From Paenibacillus chitinolyticus NBRC 15660 (GTDB lineage Bacteria > Bacillota > Bacilli > Paenibacillales > NBRC-103111), in assembly GCF_000739915.1 (NCBI RefSeq), contig NZ_BBJT01000001.1, forward strand, positions 62,001 through 126,000: a DNA stretch of 64,000 bases. Direction: 5' to 3'. This document shows positions 1 to 9,311 of the stretch, piece by piece. Made by a program: the position numbers and the translations under genes. A model generated the notes under the pieces. It was not told the origin of the DNA, searched no databases, and was given only the letters and a program-made list of their open reading frames with translations. How positions within the stretch are numbered: the stretch's first letter is position 1; each line of letters starts with the position of its first letter.

Positions 1-331
1 GGTGATGAACGAACCTTTTATTACCACCCTTCGTTCCAAAGGACTTAGCGAAAGAGTCGTCATGTACCGGCATGCGCTGCGCAGCGCCCTCATTCCGGCT
101 CTTACCATGATCGGCATCCAGATCGGGGAACTTATGGCCGGGGCCGTCGTGATTGAAACGGTCTTTTCCAGACAGGGAATCGGTCGGCTGCTTGCGGGAG
201 CCATCCTGTCCAAAGATCTTCCCGTCGTACAAGGCGTCGTTTTTTTTACCGCAATCGTGTATGTCCTTGTCAATGTGTTGGTGGACTTGTCCTATGCTTT
301 CATTGATCCCAGAGTGAGAAGGGCCGTCTGA
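1..331 (+). CDS. Peptide ABC transporter permease, DppB/OppB type (5' truncated by window)
   Basis: C-terminal part of an inner-membrane permease for di- or oligopeptides; the N-terminus lies outside the window and about 109 residues are visible. The motif region around LSERVVMYRHALRSAL is the cytoplasmic EAA-type loop that docks on the ATPase, followed by two hydrophobic segments and the typical end DPRVRRAV. It is followed after 43 bp by a DppC-type permease and a fused ATPase, so it is the first visible gene of a Dpp/Opp operon. Substrate cannot be read from the sequence. Confidence 0.9.
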   Translation, partial: VMNEPFITTLRSKGLSERVVMYRHALRSALIPALTMIGIQIGELMAGAVVIETVFSRQGIGRLLAGAILSKDLPVVQGVVFFTAIVYVLVNVLVDLSYAFIDPRVRRAV

Positions 332-374
332 TGCAGGTGGTCGTTAGAGAGACGCGTGAAAAAGGGGGAACGGT

Positions 375-1283
375 ATGAAAACCGCAGCCGAAGTTAACTA
401 CGTGCCGGAACAGCTCACCCGGGAGCGGAGCCGGGAACCGAAACAAAACCGGAAAATACCGGGCTTTGTGCGCCAAGGGGATCTTCCGTATTATGCGGCG
501 CTCTTAATCGTGTCGGCGATTGCGCTCAGCGCAGTCGTGCCGCAATGGCTGGCGCCTTATCCGCCGGTGGAAATGAATGCGGACGCCCTCCTCCAGAAGC
601 CGGGCGCCGCCCACTGGTTGGGGACGGATTACTACGGAAGGGATATGCTCAGCCTTCTCATATACGGGGCTAGAGATTCACTTCTGTTCGGCGCGGGCTC
701 CGTCGTCATCGGCGGGGCCGCAGGCATGCTGATCGGCAGTCTGGCCGGTTACATCGGAGGCTTCGTGGACGGAATGCTCATGCGGATCATTGATGTGCTC
801 ATGGCGATACCGAGCTTGCTGCTGTCACTCGCCATTGCTGCCGCCTTGGGGCCGAGTCTGCTCAACATTGTGCTGGCCGTCAGCGTATCGCTGGTGCCCA
901 AATTTGCCAGGGTTGTCCGCAGTCAGGTGATCGGCATTAAGAGCCGTCCCTATATCGCCGCATCCCGGTCGATCGGTGCGGGCGGAGGTCATATTTTCGT
1001 GAAGCATGTGCTTCCTCACGTTTTTTCTCCGCTGCTCGTCATGGGAACGATAGGAATCGGATCGTCCATCCTGGTCGGCTCAGCGCTTAGTTTCCTGGGG
1101 CTGGGGGTGCTTAAGGAAATTCCGGACTGGGGAACGCTTCTTTCGCAGGGCAGAGGATATTTGACCGTCGCCTGGTGGAACGCGACTTTTCCGGGACTCG
1201 CGATTACGGTCCTGGTGCTGGCCGTCAATCTGGTGGGAGACCGCTGGAGAGACGCGCTGGACCCCAAACAGCATGCAAAGTGA
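375..1283 (+). CDS. Peptide ABC transporter permease, DppC/OppC type
   Basis: 302-residue second permease of a peptide/nickel-type ABC importer. Residues 1-30 are a charged cytoplasmic tail, followed by a transmembrane segment, the periplasmic-loop motif HWLGTDYYGRDMLS that is diagnostic for DppC/OppC proteins, and four to five further membrane segments. The EAA loop includes RSQVIGIKSRPYIAASRSIG. AAGGGGG lies a suitable distance before the ATG. The stop codon is followed directly by the ATPase gene, indicating co-transcription. Length is normal for the family. Confidence 0.93.
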   Translation: MKTAAEVNYVPEQLTRERSREPKQNRKIPGFVRQGDLPYYAALLIVSAIALSAVVPQWLAPYPPVEMNADALLQKPGAAHWLGTDYYGRDMLSLLIYGARDSLLFGAGSVVIGGAAGMLIGSLAGYIGGFVDGMLMRIIDVLMAIPSLLLSLAIAAALGPSLLNIVLAVSVSLVPKFARVVRSQVIGIKSRPYIAASRSIGAGGGHIFVKHVLPHVFSPLLVMGTIGIGSSILVGSALSFLGLGVLKEIPDWGTLLSQGRGYLTVAWWNATFPGLAITVLVLAVNLVGDRWRDALDPKQHAK

Positions 1284-1316
1284 ATGGGAGAAACACACGG
1301 AGGGGAGGGGACGAAC

Positions 1317-3395
1317 TTGGCAAAGCCGGTTCTGGAAATCGAGCGGTTGAAGGTGGAGTTTACCAAAGAAAACGAAAGCCTGACGGCGTTGTCTGAAGTC
1401 AGCCTGCATATCAGGCCCGGCGAGACGCTCTGTCTGGTCGGGGAGTCCGGCAGCGGCAAAACGATTTTGTCCAAAGCGATCCTCCGCCTCGTGGAATATG
1501 AGGGAGGACGCATCACGCATGGCACCATCCGGCTGGGACAGGAAGACGTAACCCGGCGTCCGCAGAAGGGGATGGGCGCAATTCGAGGAAGGAAGGCGGC
1601 GATGGTTTTCCAGGAGCCCATGGCGGCGTTCGATCCGCTTTTTCCGGTCGGGAAGCAAATCGCGGAGGCGTATCTGCGGCATAACCGCAGTTCCTATAAG
1701 GAGGCGCTGGAGCACGCGGCCCGGCTGCTCGGCAAAGTCGGCATCCCGGAGCCGGGCCTGCGGATGAAGCAGTATCCGGGAGAGCTGTCCGGGGGAATGC
1801 TCCAAAGGGCGATGATTGCAATGGCGCTGTCCTGCGGTCCCGACCTGCTCATCGCCGACGAGCCGACAACGGCACTGGACGTAACGATCCAGTCGCAAAT
1901 CCTGAACCTGCTGAAGGAGATCCAGAAGGAGTACGGCATGTCGATCCTATTCGTCACGCACGATCTGGGCGTGGCGGCCGAGATTGCCGACCGGATTGCC
2001 GTTCTGTACGCCGGCGGAATCGTCGAAGTCGGCGGGGCCGACACGTTGTTCCGGACGCCGGTGCATCCTTACACGAAGGGGCTCATCGGCTCCGTCACAG
2101 GTTTGGAGACTCCCCGGGGCTCCCGGCTTCCTTCCATTGAAGGAAGCATTCCCCCGCTGGCCGAGCCGCCGTCCGGCTGCCGCTTTCACCCCCGCTGCCC
2201 GCATGCCATCCAGAGGTGCGCACAGTCCGCACCGCCTCTGGAGGAGATCGCGGGACGCGAGGCGGCGTGCTGGCTTGCCGGGGAACTCCGGCAGGAGGAG
2301 GATGCGCAGGCAGCGGAAGCCTCGCCGGACATCGTCCGGGAGCGTGCGGAGTCCGCGACTGCCGTGATCCGGTCCGCCGCCGTTTCCGCTCCGCGCGAGG
2401 AAAACACCGCAGGGGAGGTCTCCGGCGATGGGGTGCCGCTGTTTTCCGTACACGGCCTGCGGAAAACATACCGGCTCGGGGGCGGGTTTCTCCGCCGGCC
2501 CAAAGGGTCGATCTATGCCGTCGACGACGTCACCTTCACGATCCGGGAGGGCGAGACGTTCGGGTTGGTCGGTGAATCCGGCAGCGGCAAGTCGACTCTC
2601 GGCCGGACGCTGCTTCATCTGGAGCCGCCTACGGAAGGCGAAGTTCTTTTTGCCGGCAAAGAGCTTTCCGCCATGTCTCCCTTAGAGCTGCGGAAGGCAA
2701 GAAAGCAGATGCAGGTCATTTTCCAGGACCCGTACGGTTCGCTCAATCCGCGATGGACGGTCGGGCAGTGCATAGGCGAGCCGCTCGCCGTACACGGGAC
2801 ACACCGGGGGAAGGAACGCAGCGATAAAGTCGCGGAGCTGCTCGCTTCGGTCGGGCTGCCCCCTTCGGCGGGCAACAGGTATCCTCACGAATTTTCGGGA
2901 GGACAGCGTCAAAGGATCGGCATTGCCAGAGCGATGGCTCTGCAGCCCCGGTTTATTCTGGCCGATGAGGCCGTATCGGCGCTGGACGTGTCGGTGCAGG
3001 CCCAGATTCTGAATCTGCTGCAGGAACTCCGGGAGAGGGAGAATCTCACGTATCTGTTTATCGGGCACGGCCTTCAGGCAGTCCGGCATATGTCCGACCG
3101 CATCGGCGTGATGTACCTCGGCAAGCTTGTGGAAACAGCCCCGAGCGACGAGCTGTTCCGCCATCCGGCCCATCCTTACACGGCCGCTCTGCTGGCGTCC
3201 GTCCCGAGGCGCGACCGCTCCGGCTCCCGGGAGAGAATCCGGCTCGCGGGCGAAATTCCCTCCCCGGCCCATCCGCCGTCCGGCTGCCGGTTTCACACGC
3301 GCTGCCCGGCGGCAACGGCGCTGTGCCGGGAAGTTCAGCCCGAATGGATCGAGGTCGGCCCGGGACATGCCGCAGCCTGCCATTATCCGTTGTAA
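1317..3395 (+). CDS. Fused peptide ABC transporter ATPase (DppD-DppF in one chain)
   Basis: Energises the preceding permease pair by ATP hydrolysis. Two complete nucleotide-binding domains are joined: the first has Walker A GESGSGKT, signature LSGGM and Walker [13 protein letters not shown]; the second has GESGSGKS, signature [14 protein letters not shown] and Walker B ILADEAVSALD. Each half ends with the oligopeptide transporter C-terminal Cys motif (CRFHPRCP and CRFHTRCP). An in-frame ATG at 1284 exists, but a strong GGAGGGGAGGGG site lies just before TTG 1317, so I prefer TTG (692 residues). Most Opp systems have separate D and F proteins; fusions such as GsiA/YejF are known. The second transporter downstream has unfused ATPases. 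Confidence 0.9.
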   Translation: MAKPVLEIERLKVEFTKENESLTALSEVSLHIRPGETLCLVGESGSGKTILSKAILRLVEYEGGRITHGTIRLGQEDVTRRPQKGMGAIRGRKAAMVFQEPMAAFDPLFPVGKQIAEAYLRHNRSSYKEALEHAARLLGKVGIPEPGLRMKQYPGELSGGMLQRAMIAMALSCGPDLLIADEPTTALDVTIQSQILNLLKEIQKEYGMSILFVTHDLGVAAEIADRIAVLYAGGIVEVGGADTLFRTPVHPYTKGLIGSVTGLETPRGSRLPSIEGSIPPLAEPPSGCRFHPRCPHAIQRCAQSAPPLEEIAGREAACWLAGELRQEEDAQAAEASPDIVRERAESATAVIRSAAVSAPREENTAGEVSGDGVPLFSVHGLRKTYRLGGGFLRRPKGSIYAVDDVTFTIREGETFGLVGESGSGKSTLGRTLLHLEPPTEGEVLFAGKELSAMSPLELRKARKQMQVIFQDPYGSLNPRWTVGQCIGEPLAVHGTHRGKERSDKVAELLASVGLPPSAGNRYPHEFSGGQRQRIGIARAMALQPRFILADEAVSALDVSVQAQILNLLQELRERENLTYLFIGHGLQAVRHMSDRIGVMYLGKLVETAPSDELFRHPAHPYTAALLASVPRRDRSGSRERIRLAGEIPSPAHPPSGCRFHTRCPAATALCREVQPEWIEVGPGHAAACHYPL

Positions 3396-3436
3396 AGCGG
3401 TCTTCTACTAGAGGTTCTTAAGGCGAGGTGACGACA

Positions 3437-4006
3437 ATGGGAGAAATTTTCCGGCTGGCGGGAGAAAACGACACCGGACAGCTTTTAACGCTTATCGAGG
3501 GGGCTTATCAGTCTATCCGGGACCTGAACATCGACTTCAGGGCGACCCGGGCCGATTACGACTTCGTTCGGACGAACAGCGTGGAGAATGCGTGCTACGT
3601 TCTGGAGCGAGACCGACGGATAAGCGCAACCCTCTCGGTGAAATACATGGAAGAAGTATCCGTGTATCCGTTCTTGTTTATGTTAGCCGTTCATCCGGCG
3701 GAGCAGTCCCGAGGGGTGGGCAGCCGTCTTCTCCGATACGTGGAGGAAAAAATCGTGCGGGATACGCTTTTGTCGCCCGCTTCGACGCTCGCAACGTCCC
3801 GTAAGCATCCGTGGCTTCTTCCCTTTTACGAGCGGAAAGGCTACCAGCCCTTCTACGAGAGGGATCTCGGGACCGACGACAAACTCGTTTTCATGATCAA
3901 AAACCTTCGGAGCGAGTCCGGCACGAACGGTGAAGACTCCGCCCATTCGTCCGGCGAGGCGGGAGCAGAGCCGTATTCTTTTCCCGGAGATTTAAAGAAA
4001 ATTTGA
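3437..4006 (+). CDS. GNAT family N-acetyltransferase
   Basis: Predicted acetyl-CoA-dependent N-acetyltransferase of about 189 residues. The acetyl-CoA binding motif A is visible as LAVHPAEQSRGVGSRLLRYVEE, and FYERKGYQPF is the usual motif B. The acceptor is unknown. GAGGTG precedes ATG 3437; GTG 3428 is an alternative. The gene sits between the fused ATPase and the substrate-binding lipoprotein and is upstream of an M20 amidohydrolase. An acetyltransferase plus deacylase inside a transporter operon recalls the acetylation/deacetylation scheme of cysteine-adduct salvage in Bacillus, but that assignment is inference. Confidence 0.88.
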   Translation: MGEIFRLAGENDTGQLLTLIEGAYQSIRDLNIDFRATRADYDFVRTNSVENACYVLERDRRISATLSVKYMEEVSVYPFLFMLAVHPAEQSRGVGSRLLRYVEEKIVRDTLLSPASTLATSRKHPWLLPFYERKGYQPFYERDLGTDDKLVFMIKNLRSESGTNGEDSAHSSGEAGAEPYSFPGDLKKI

Positions 4007-4023
4007 AGTGGAGGCATGTTACG

Positions 4024-5667
4024 GTGAAAAAAAGACATCGGATTACTTGGCTAATTGTACTGGCCGCATTCATGACCGGTTTATCGGCCTGCGGGGCGCC
4101 TGCCGCCTCTCCGGCATCGTCGCCGAATCCGGGGGGAGAACCCGGCAAAGGAGCTAACACCGGCGAAAAGACCGTGTACATCGGCATTGTGAACGCACCG
4201 ATTACACTCAGCCAGATTAACGATCAAGGCGACTCCGCCTCGGACAACGTGATCGCGCTCCTCAACGATTCGCTGCTGAATTTGAACGAGAAATTCGAAT
4301 TTACTCCGAAGCTCGCGGAGTCCGTGGAGACGAAAGACAATCAAACCTTTGTCGTGAAGCTGAATCCATCTGCGAAATGGAATGACGGTAAACCTTTTAC
4401 GACGGCCGATGTCGCTTTTACGCTCCAGACCGCTCTGCACCCGAAAGTCGAGACGTACTTTAAGCTGAATTTTATCGAAGGGCTGAACAATGCGGGCAAG
4501 CTGGAGGAAGGGAAAACGGAAATCAGCGGCCTCAAAATCATAGACGATCGCACATTCGAAGTGCGGACGAAGACACCGGTCGATCCGCTTCTTTTCAAAG
4601 AACGGTTCGGAACGAAAGTATTTTTCCTGCCGAAGCACATCCTGAAAGACGTTCCCCCCGAACAGATCGCGACTCACCCTTACTTTCAGAAACCCGAAGT
4701 CACGATCGGGGCGTTCAAATTCGCCAATTTCGTAAAAGGCCAGTATGCGGAAGTGGTCAAAAACCCGAACTATTATTTGCCGCCGGCCAAACTCGACAAA
4801 ATCTTTATTAAAGTGCTTCCGGCTGCCAATTTGGTGGCGCAGCTTCAAACGGGCGAAATTCATATGAATTCGCTGCCTGTCGGTCTTATACCGATCACGG
4901 AATACGAGAAAGTCAAGGCGCTGCCGAACGTGGAACTTACGACGAGCAATCCTTCCATTCCGCCCGAACTCTTCTTCAACACGGCTAATATCGGCGATGC
5001 CCGCGTGCGCCAGGCCGTCGCTTATGCGATCAACCGCAAGCTTATTGTCGATCAGCTTCTGAAAGGCCAAGGCGAAGTGATTGACGGCGGCATTCCGAGC
5101 TATCACCCCAATTTCAACAAAGACATCCAGACATACCCCTACGATCCGGAAAAGGCGAAAAAGCTGCTCCAGGAGGCGAAATGGGACATCAACAAGCCTA
5201 TCCGATTCCTGATTCCGGTGGGCAATAAAGTGCGCGAGCAGGCGGCGGATATTCTTGCCCAGAATTTGCAGGCCGTCGGTTTGAAGGTTGAGGTTCAGAA
5301 GTATGACTTTGCCACGCTGATCCAGAAGGTGCGCAAAAAAGAGTTTGACCTTACTATTTTCAACCGGGACTTTTATATCGAACCGAGCTCGTATTTCACT
5401 TTGTACAAAAGCGACAGCGCGAGCAATTACTACAGCTACAACAATCCGAAGGTAGATGAGCTGATTACGAAAGGGGAGACGGAATCCGATCCGGCGAAGC
5501 GGCGGCAGATCTACAACGAGCTGCAGGCGGTCATCCATGAGGATGTGCCTACGCTCGCGGTTTACTCGGAGAAGCGTCTGCTTGCCGTATCCAAAGACGT
5601 TCTCGTCGGAAGACCCCGAGATATCGGGATGTACAACAATACGAACGAGTGGGATTTGAAAAAATAG
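4024..5667 (+). CDS. Peptide ABC transporter substrate-binding lipoprotein (SBP family 5)
   Basis: Extracytoplasmic binding protein of the DppA/OppA type. The N-terminus KKRHRITWLIVLAAFMTG followed by LSAC is a lipoprotein signal with the lipidated Cys about 22 residues in. Family features include SAKWNDGKPFTTADVAFTLQ near residue 110, the RVRQAVAYAINR block, and YDPEKAKKLLQEA. I choose GTG 4024, which has GTGGAGG upstream; TTG 4003 would put extra residues before the signal peptide. It is the only binding protein visible between two transporters, so it may serve both. Length about 547 residues, normal. Confidence 0.93.
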   Translation: MKKRHRITWLIVLAAFMTGLSACGAPAASPASSPNPGGEPGKGANTGEKTVYIGIVNAPITLSQINDQGDSASDNVIALLNDSLLNLNEKFEFTPKLAESVETKDNQTFVVKLNPSAKWNDGKPFTTADVAFTLQTALHPKVETYFKLNFIEGLNNAGKLEEGKTEISGLKIIDDRTFEVRTKTPVDPLLFKERFGTKVFFLPKHILKDVPPEQIATHPYFQKPEVTIGAFKFANFVKGQYAEVVKNPNYYLPPAKLDKIFIKVLPAANLVAQLQTGEIHMNSLPVGLIPITEYEKVKALPNVELTTSNPSIPPELFFNTANIGDARVRQAVAYAINRKLIVDQLLKGQGEVIDGGIPSYHPNFNKDIQTYPYDPEKAKKLLQEAKWDINKPIRFLIPVGNKVREQAADILAQNLQAVGLKVEVQKYDFATLIQKVRKKEFDLTIFNRDFYIEPSSYFTLYKSDSASNYYSYNNPKVDELITKGETESDPAKRRQIYNELQAVIHEDVPTLAVYSEKRLLAVSKDVLVGRPRDIGMYNNTNEWDLKK

Positions 5668-5682
5668 AAAGGCGTGAGGGAG

Positions 5683-7095
5683 ATGGGAAAGCGGGACTTG
5701 GTAGAGTGGCTGGACAGCCATGCGGAAAAATTCGAAGAGCTTGCGCTGAGGATCTGGGAACAGCCTGAAGTCGCTTATACGGAGACGTACGCCTCGAAAC
5801 TGCAAGCCGCCGTGCTGCGGGAAGCGGGATTCACGCTCCGTTCCGGTATCGGGGGCGCCGCCACGGCATTCGTTGCCGAGTTCGGCAGCGGAAAACCCGT
5901 CATCGGCATCCTCGGGGAATACGACGCGCTGCCCGGCTTGTCGCAGAAGGTGAGCGCCGAACGGGAAGCCCTCGTTCCGGGCGGGCCCGGACACGGATGC
6001 GGACATAACTTGCTCGGCACAGCCGGCGTGGCCGCCGCCGTTGCTTTGAGCCGCCGCATCCGCGAAGAGAAGCTCCCGGGTACGATCCGGTATTACGGCT
6101 GCCCGGCCGAAGAGGTCATCTCGGGCAAGACGTTCATGGCCCGGGAAGGCGTGTTCGATGACCTGGACACGGCGCTCACGTGGCATCCCGGCAGCACCAA
6201 CATGCCGTGGAACGTGCCGACGTCGGCACTTACGTCCGTCGAGTTTTCTTTCAAAGGCCGGGCGTCCCATGCGGGAAGCTTCCCGCATTTGGGCCGCAGC
6301 GCACTGGATGCGGTGGAGCTGACGAACGTCGGCGCCAATTATTTGCGGGAGCACGTGGTGGACGGTTCGCGGATTCAGTACACGATCACGAACGGCGGAC
6401 AGGCTCCGAATATCGTGCCGGAAGACGCGAGTGTCTGGTATTTCCTGCGGGGCTCCGGCCGGGATCACGTCGACGAGCTGCTCCGGCGTCTTCAGAATAT
6501 CGCCCGCGGAGCCGCTCTGATGACGGAAACCGAGGTGACGTGGGAGATTAAGGCGGGCGCCTACGATCTGAACGTCAACCATACGCTCAACGATCTGCTT
6601 TACCGGCAGAGGGACGAGGCGGGCCCGCTTTCGTTCACGGACGAAGATATCCGTCTGGCCGCCGCCCTTGCGGATACGCTGCCTCCCGATATCCGGGAAT
6701 CGGCGCTTAAGCGGGGGGAAGAGCTGGGGCTTCCCGCCGGGGAACTGTTGCCGGCCGGGTTCGTGAACGTGAAGCCCGCGCCCAAAACCTACGGCGGAGG
6801 CTCGACGGACGTCGGCGACGTCTCGTGGATTACGCCGGTCGGGCAGATCATTACCACGTGCGCGCCGTTTGGCGTGCAGGTGCATACGTGGCAGGCGACG
6901 GCGTCCTTCGGCTCGCCGATCGGCCTCAAAGGCATGCACCTTGCCTCCAAGCTCCTGGCGCTTGCGGCCTACGAGCTGCTGACGGACGGCGGGGTACTGC
7001 TTGCCGAGGCCAGGGCGGAGTTCCTGCGCGCCACGAACGGCCGCAGGTATGTGCCTGGGATCCCAAGTGACGTTCAAGCGCCGGTGCTTGTTTAG
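5683..7095 (+). CDS. M20 family amidohydrolase (AbgB-like aminoacylase)
   Basis: Predicted cytoplasmic zinc amidohydrolase cleaving N-acyl amino acids or p-aminobenzoyl-glutamate-like amides. Metal-binding and catalytic signatures visible are EYDALPG, GHGCGHNLLGTAG and CPAEE; the inserted dimerisation domain starts near ASHAGSFPHLGRSALDA. The length of about 470 residues and the C-terminal GGSTDVGDVSW block match the AbgB-type branch. ATG 5683 has GTGAGGGAG upstream; GTG 5674 is possible. It lies in the same direction between the binding protein and the second transporter, suggesting the imported substrate is an acylated amino acid or peptide that is hydrolysed inside the cell. Confidence 0.9.
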   Translation: MGKRDLVEWLDSHAEKFEELALRIWEQPEVAYTETYASKLQAAVLREAGFTLRSGIGGAATAFVAEFGSGKPVIGILGEYDALPGLSQKVSAEREALVPGGPGHGCGHNLLGTAGVAAAVALSRRIREEKLPGTIRYYGCPAEEVISGKTFMAREGVFDDLDTALTWHPGSTNMPWNVPTSALTSVEFSFKGRASHAGSFPHLGRSALDAVELTNVGANYLREHVVDGSRIQYTITNGGQAPNIVPEDASVWYFLRGSGRDHVDELLRRLQNIARGAALMTETEVTWEIKAGAYDLNVNHTLNDLLYRQRDEAGPLSFTDEDIRLAAALADTLPPDIRESALKRGEELGLPAGELLPAGFVNVKPAPKTYGGGSTDVGDVSWITPVGQIITTCAPFGVQVHTWQATASFGSPIGLKGMHLASKLLALAAYELLTDGGVLLAEARAEFLRATNGRRYVPGIPSDVQAPVLV

Positions 7096-7170
7096 GCCCG
7101 CTAGGCGCTGCGCAAGACGTACGGGTGCGGCTGTTCCGCCGTATGCGATTGACCGCCGTTTTGCGGCGCA

Positions 7171-7206
7171 GCCGGTACCGCGGGAAGTTCCTGCCGCGGT
7201 ACCGGC
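7171..7206 (+). terminator. Perfect 13-bp inverted repeat between amidohydrolase gene and oppD-like gene
   Basis: Arms 7171-7183 (GCCGGTACCGCGG) and 7194-7206 are exact reverse complements with a 10-nt loop. It is followed by AACATTTTAATAG rather than a run of T, so it is a weak terminator at best. It could act as an intercistronic processing or mRNA-stabilising hairpin that sets different levels for the genes on each side. Confidence 0.6.
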
Positions 7207-7234
7207 AACATTTTAATAGAGGAGAGGTGAATGT

Positions 7235-8245
7235 ATGCTGCCCGTGCTGGAAATCCATCGTCTTCAGACCGTTTTCAAGACGGGACAAGAAGAAGTAACG
7301 GCCGTAGATGAAGTCAGTTTTCAGCTTCTGCCCGGCGAAACGGTCGGGATTGTCGGCGAGTCCGGCAGCGGCAAAAGCGTGACGGCCCTTTCGGTCATGA
7401 GACTGCTGGGCAGAAGCGGACGCATCAAGCAAGGGGACATCCTCTTCCAGGGAAGCAACTTGGCGCTGTCGTCGGATCTGGAGCTGAGACAGCTTCGGGG
7501 ACGGGACATGTCGATGATTTTCCAGGAGCCGATGAGTTCGCTTAATCCGGTTTTTACGATCGGAGAACAGCTTCTGGAGGTCATCCGCCGGCACATGGAT
7601 TTCTCCCGTAAAGAAGCGCGGGCTTATGCCATAGAAATGCTCGGAAAAGTAGGACTTCCCCGCGCCGAAGTCCTGATGAAATCGTACCCTCACGCATTGT
7701 CCGGCGGCATGCGCCAGAGGGTGATGATTGCGATGGCGCTCGCCTGCAAGCCGAAGCTGCTCATCGCTGACGAGCCGACTACGGCGCTGGATGTGACCAT
7801 CCAGGCTCAAATTCTGGAGCTGATGAAGCAGCTTCGCGAAGAGAGCGGGGCCGCCATTCTGCTGATCACGCACGATCTGGGTGTCGTCGCCGAGATGGCG
7901 GACCGGGTCGTAGTGATGTATGCGGGCCAAATTGTGGAGGAGGCGGATGTTTTTACGCTGTTCCGCGAGCCGCTGCATCCGTATACAAGAGGACTGCTTG
8001 GCTCCATGCCCAGAATTAGCGGAGACGGCGGACAACTGGAGGCGATCCCGGGGACGGTGCCTTCCCTGAACCGCATGCCGGAAGGCTGCCGGTTTCATGC
8101 CCGGTGCGCGTGGGCTTCCGCCGTGTGCACGCAAGAGCAGCCGGAACTGACCGCTCTGGAGGGAGGCCGCCGGGTCCGGTGCTGGGTGTCCCAGGTGGAG
8201 GGCAGGCTGCCCGAAAAGCCGGGCCGCAAGGAGGCCGCTTTATGA
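7235..8245 (+). CDS. Peptide ABC transporter ATPase, OppD/DppD type
   Basis: 336-residue ATP-binding subunit of the second peptide importer. Walker [12 protein letters not shown], signature [15 protein letters not shown], Walker [13 protein letters not shown], and the C-terminal oligopeptide transporter domain with [17 protein letters not shown] precedes ATG. Its stop overlaps the start of the next ATPase gene by ATGA, so the two are translationally coupled and probably form the D/F heterodimer. Confidence 0.93.
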   Translation: MLPVLEIHRLQTVFKTGQEEVTAVDEVSFQLLPGETVGIVGESGSGKSVTALSVMRLLGRSGRIKQGDILFQGSNLALSSDLELRQLRGRDMSMIFQEPMSSLNPVFTIGEQLLEVIRRHMDFSRKEARAYAIEMLGKVGLPRAEVLMKSYPHALSGGMRQRVMIAMALACKPKLLIADEPTTALDVTIQAQILELMKQLREESGAAILLITHDLGVVAEMADRVVVMYAGQIVEEADVFTLFREPLHPYTRGLLGSMPRISGDGGQLEAIPGTVPSLNRMPEGCRFHARCAWASAVCTQEQPELTALEGGRRVRCWVSQVEGRLPEKPGRKEAAL

Positions 8246-9267
8246 GCGGCCGTCCTGAAGTTCCTGCGGCGGACGATGCGCCTCTCCTTCAGGTCGAGCA
8301 TCTTAAAACGTACTATCCCGTCAAAAGCGGCATCTTCTCGCGAACGACAGGTTTCATCCGGGCAGTGGACGATGTAAGCCTGACTATCCGCAAAGGGGAG
8401 ACGCTGGGCCTTGTGGGAGAATCCGGCTGCGGCAAATCGACGATCGGCCGTTCTATCGTGCGGCTGGAAAACCCGACTTCGGGGCGGATTCTTTTTCGGG
8501 ACGAGGATATTACGACCAAGACCCGGAGGCAATTAAAGCCGGTAAGGACGCGGCTGCAAATTATTTTCCAAGATCCGTACTCCTCCCTGAATCCCCGCAA
8601 AAGAGTAAGCGAGCTGCTGTCCGAGCCGTTTATCGCCCACAAGCTTGCGGATAAAAAAGACATTCCCGCGCGTGTCGGCCGTCTCCTGGAACTGGTAGGG
8701 CTGCCCCGTGGTTCGGGCAACCGGTTCCCGCATGAGTTCTCGGGAGGGCAGCGGCAGAGAATCGGCATCGCCAGAGCGATTTCGTTCGAACCGGAGCTGA
8801 TCGTGTGCGATGAACCGGTTTCCGCGCTCGACGTGTCGATCCAGGCCCAGATCCTGAACCTGCTCGGCGATTTGCAGAGGGAATTGAAGCTGACTTATTT
8901 GTTCATCGCTCACGGGATAGGGGCGGTCAAGTACATCAGCACCCGGATCGCGGTCATGTATCTGGGCAAAATCGTTGAAATCGGAAACAAAGAGGAACTG
9001 TTCCGGAATCCGAAGCATCCGTATACCCGGATTTTACTGAATGCTTATCCGCCGCCGGACCCGGAAGCGCGTTCTGCGGGCCGGATCTTGATCCGCGGCG
9101 ATGTGCCGAGTCCGGAACATCCCCCGTCCGGATGCCGGTTTCATACACGCTGCCCGTATGTCCGGGACTTGTGCAGAACGGCCGAGCCGCCGCTGGGCGC
9201 CGAAGCTCACGCCGCCGCCTGTCATTTTCCGCTGGATGAACCGTCTGGCCTCCCTGTTCTGAAATAA
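8242..9267 (+). CDS. Peptide ABC transporter ATPase, OppF/DppF type
   Basis: 341-residue partner ATPase. Walker [13 protein letters not shown], signature [14 protein letters not shown], Walker [13 protein letters not shown] and the terminal CRFHTRCP motif are visible. ATG 8242 overlaps the previous stop (ATGA) and follows AAGGAGG; an in-frame upstream extension to 8104 runs inside the oppD-like gene and is rejected. OppD/OppF pairs normally act together at the membrane with the two permeases that follow here. Confidence 0.93.
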   Translation: MSGRPEVPAADDAPLLQVEHLKTYYPVKSGIFSRTTGFIRAVDDVSLTIRKGETLGLVGESGCGKSTIGRSIVRLENPTSGRILFRDEDITTKTRRQLKPVRTRLQIIFQDPYSSLNPRKRVSELLSEPFIAHKLADKKDIPARVGRLLELVGLPRGSGNRFPHEFSGGQRQRIGIARAISFEPELIVCDEPVSALDVSIQAQILNLLGDLQRELKLTYLFIAHGIGAVKYISTRIAVMYLGKIVEIGNKEELFRNPKHPYTRILLNAYPPPDPEARSAGRILIRGDVPSPEHPPSGCRFHTRCPYVRDLCRTAEPPLGAEAHAAACHFPLDEPSGLPVLK

Positions 9268-9311
9268 GCTGATAAATAGTCGGCGGAAAGAGAAAGGAGG
9301 AAATCCCGCTT

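Noticed and set aside
4081-7077. 998-codon open frame on the minus strand
   Set aside because: It runs opposite the binding-protein and amidohydrolase genes, is low-complexity in Arg/Gly/His, and has no domain; the plus-strand genes have clear families. It is a by-product of codon bias.
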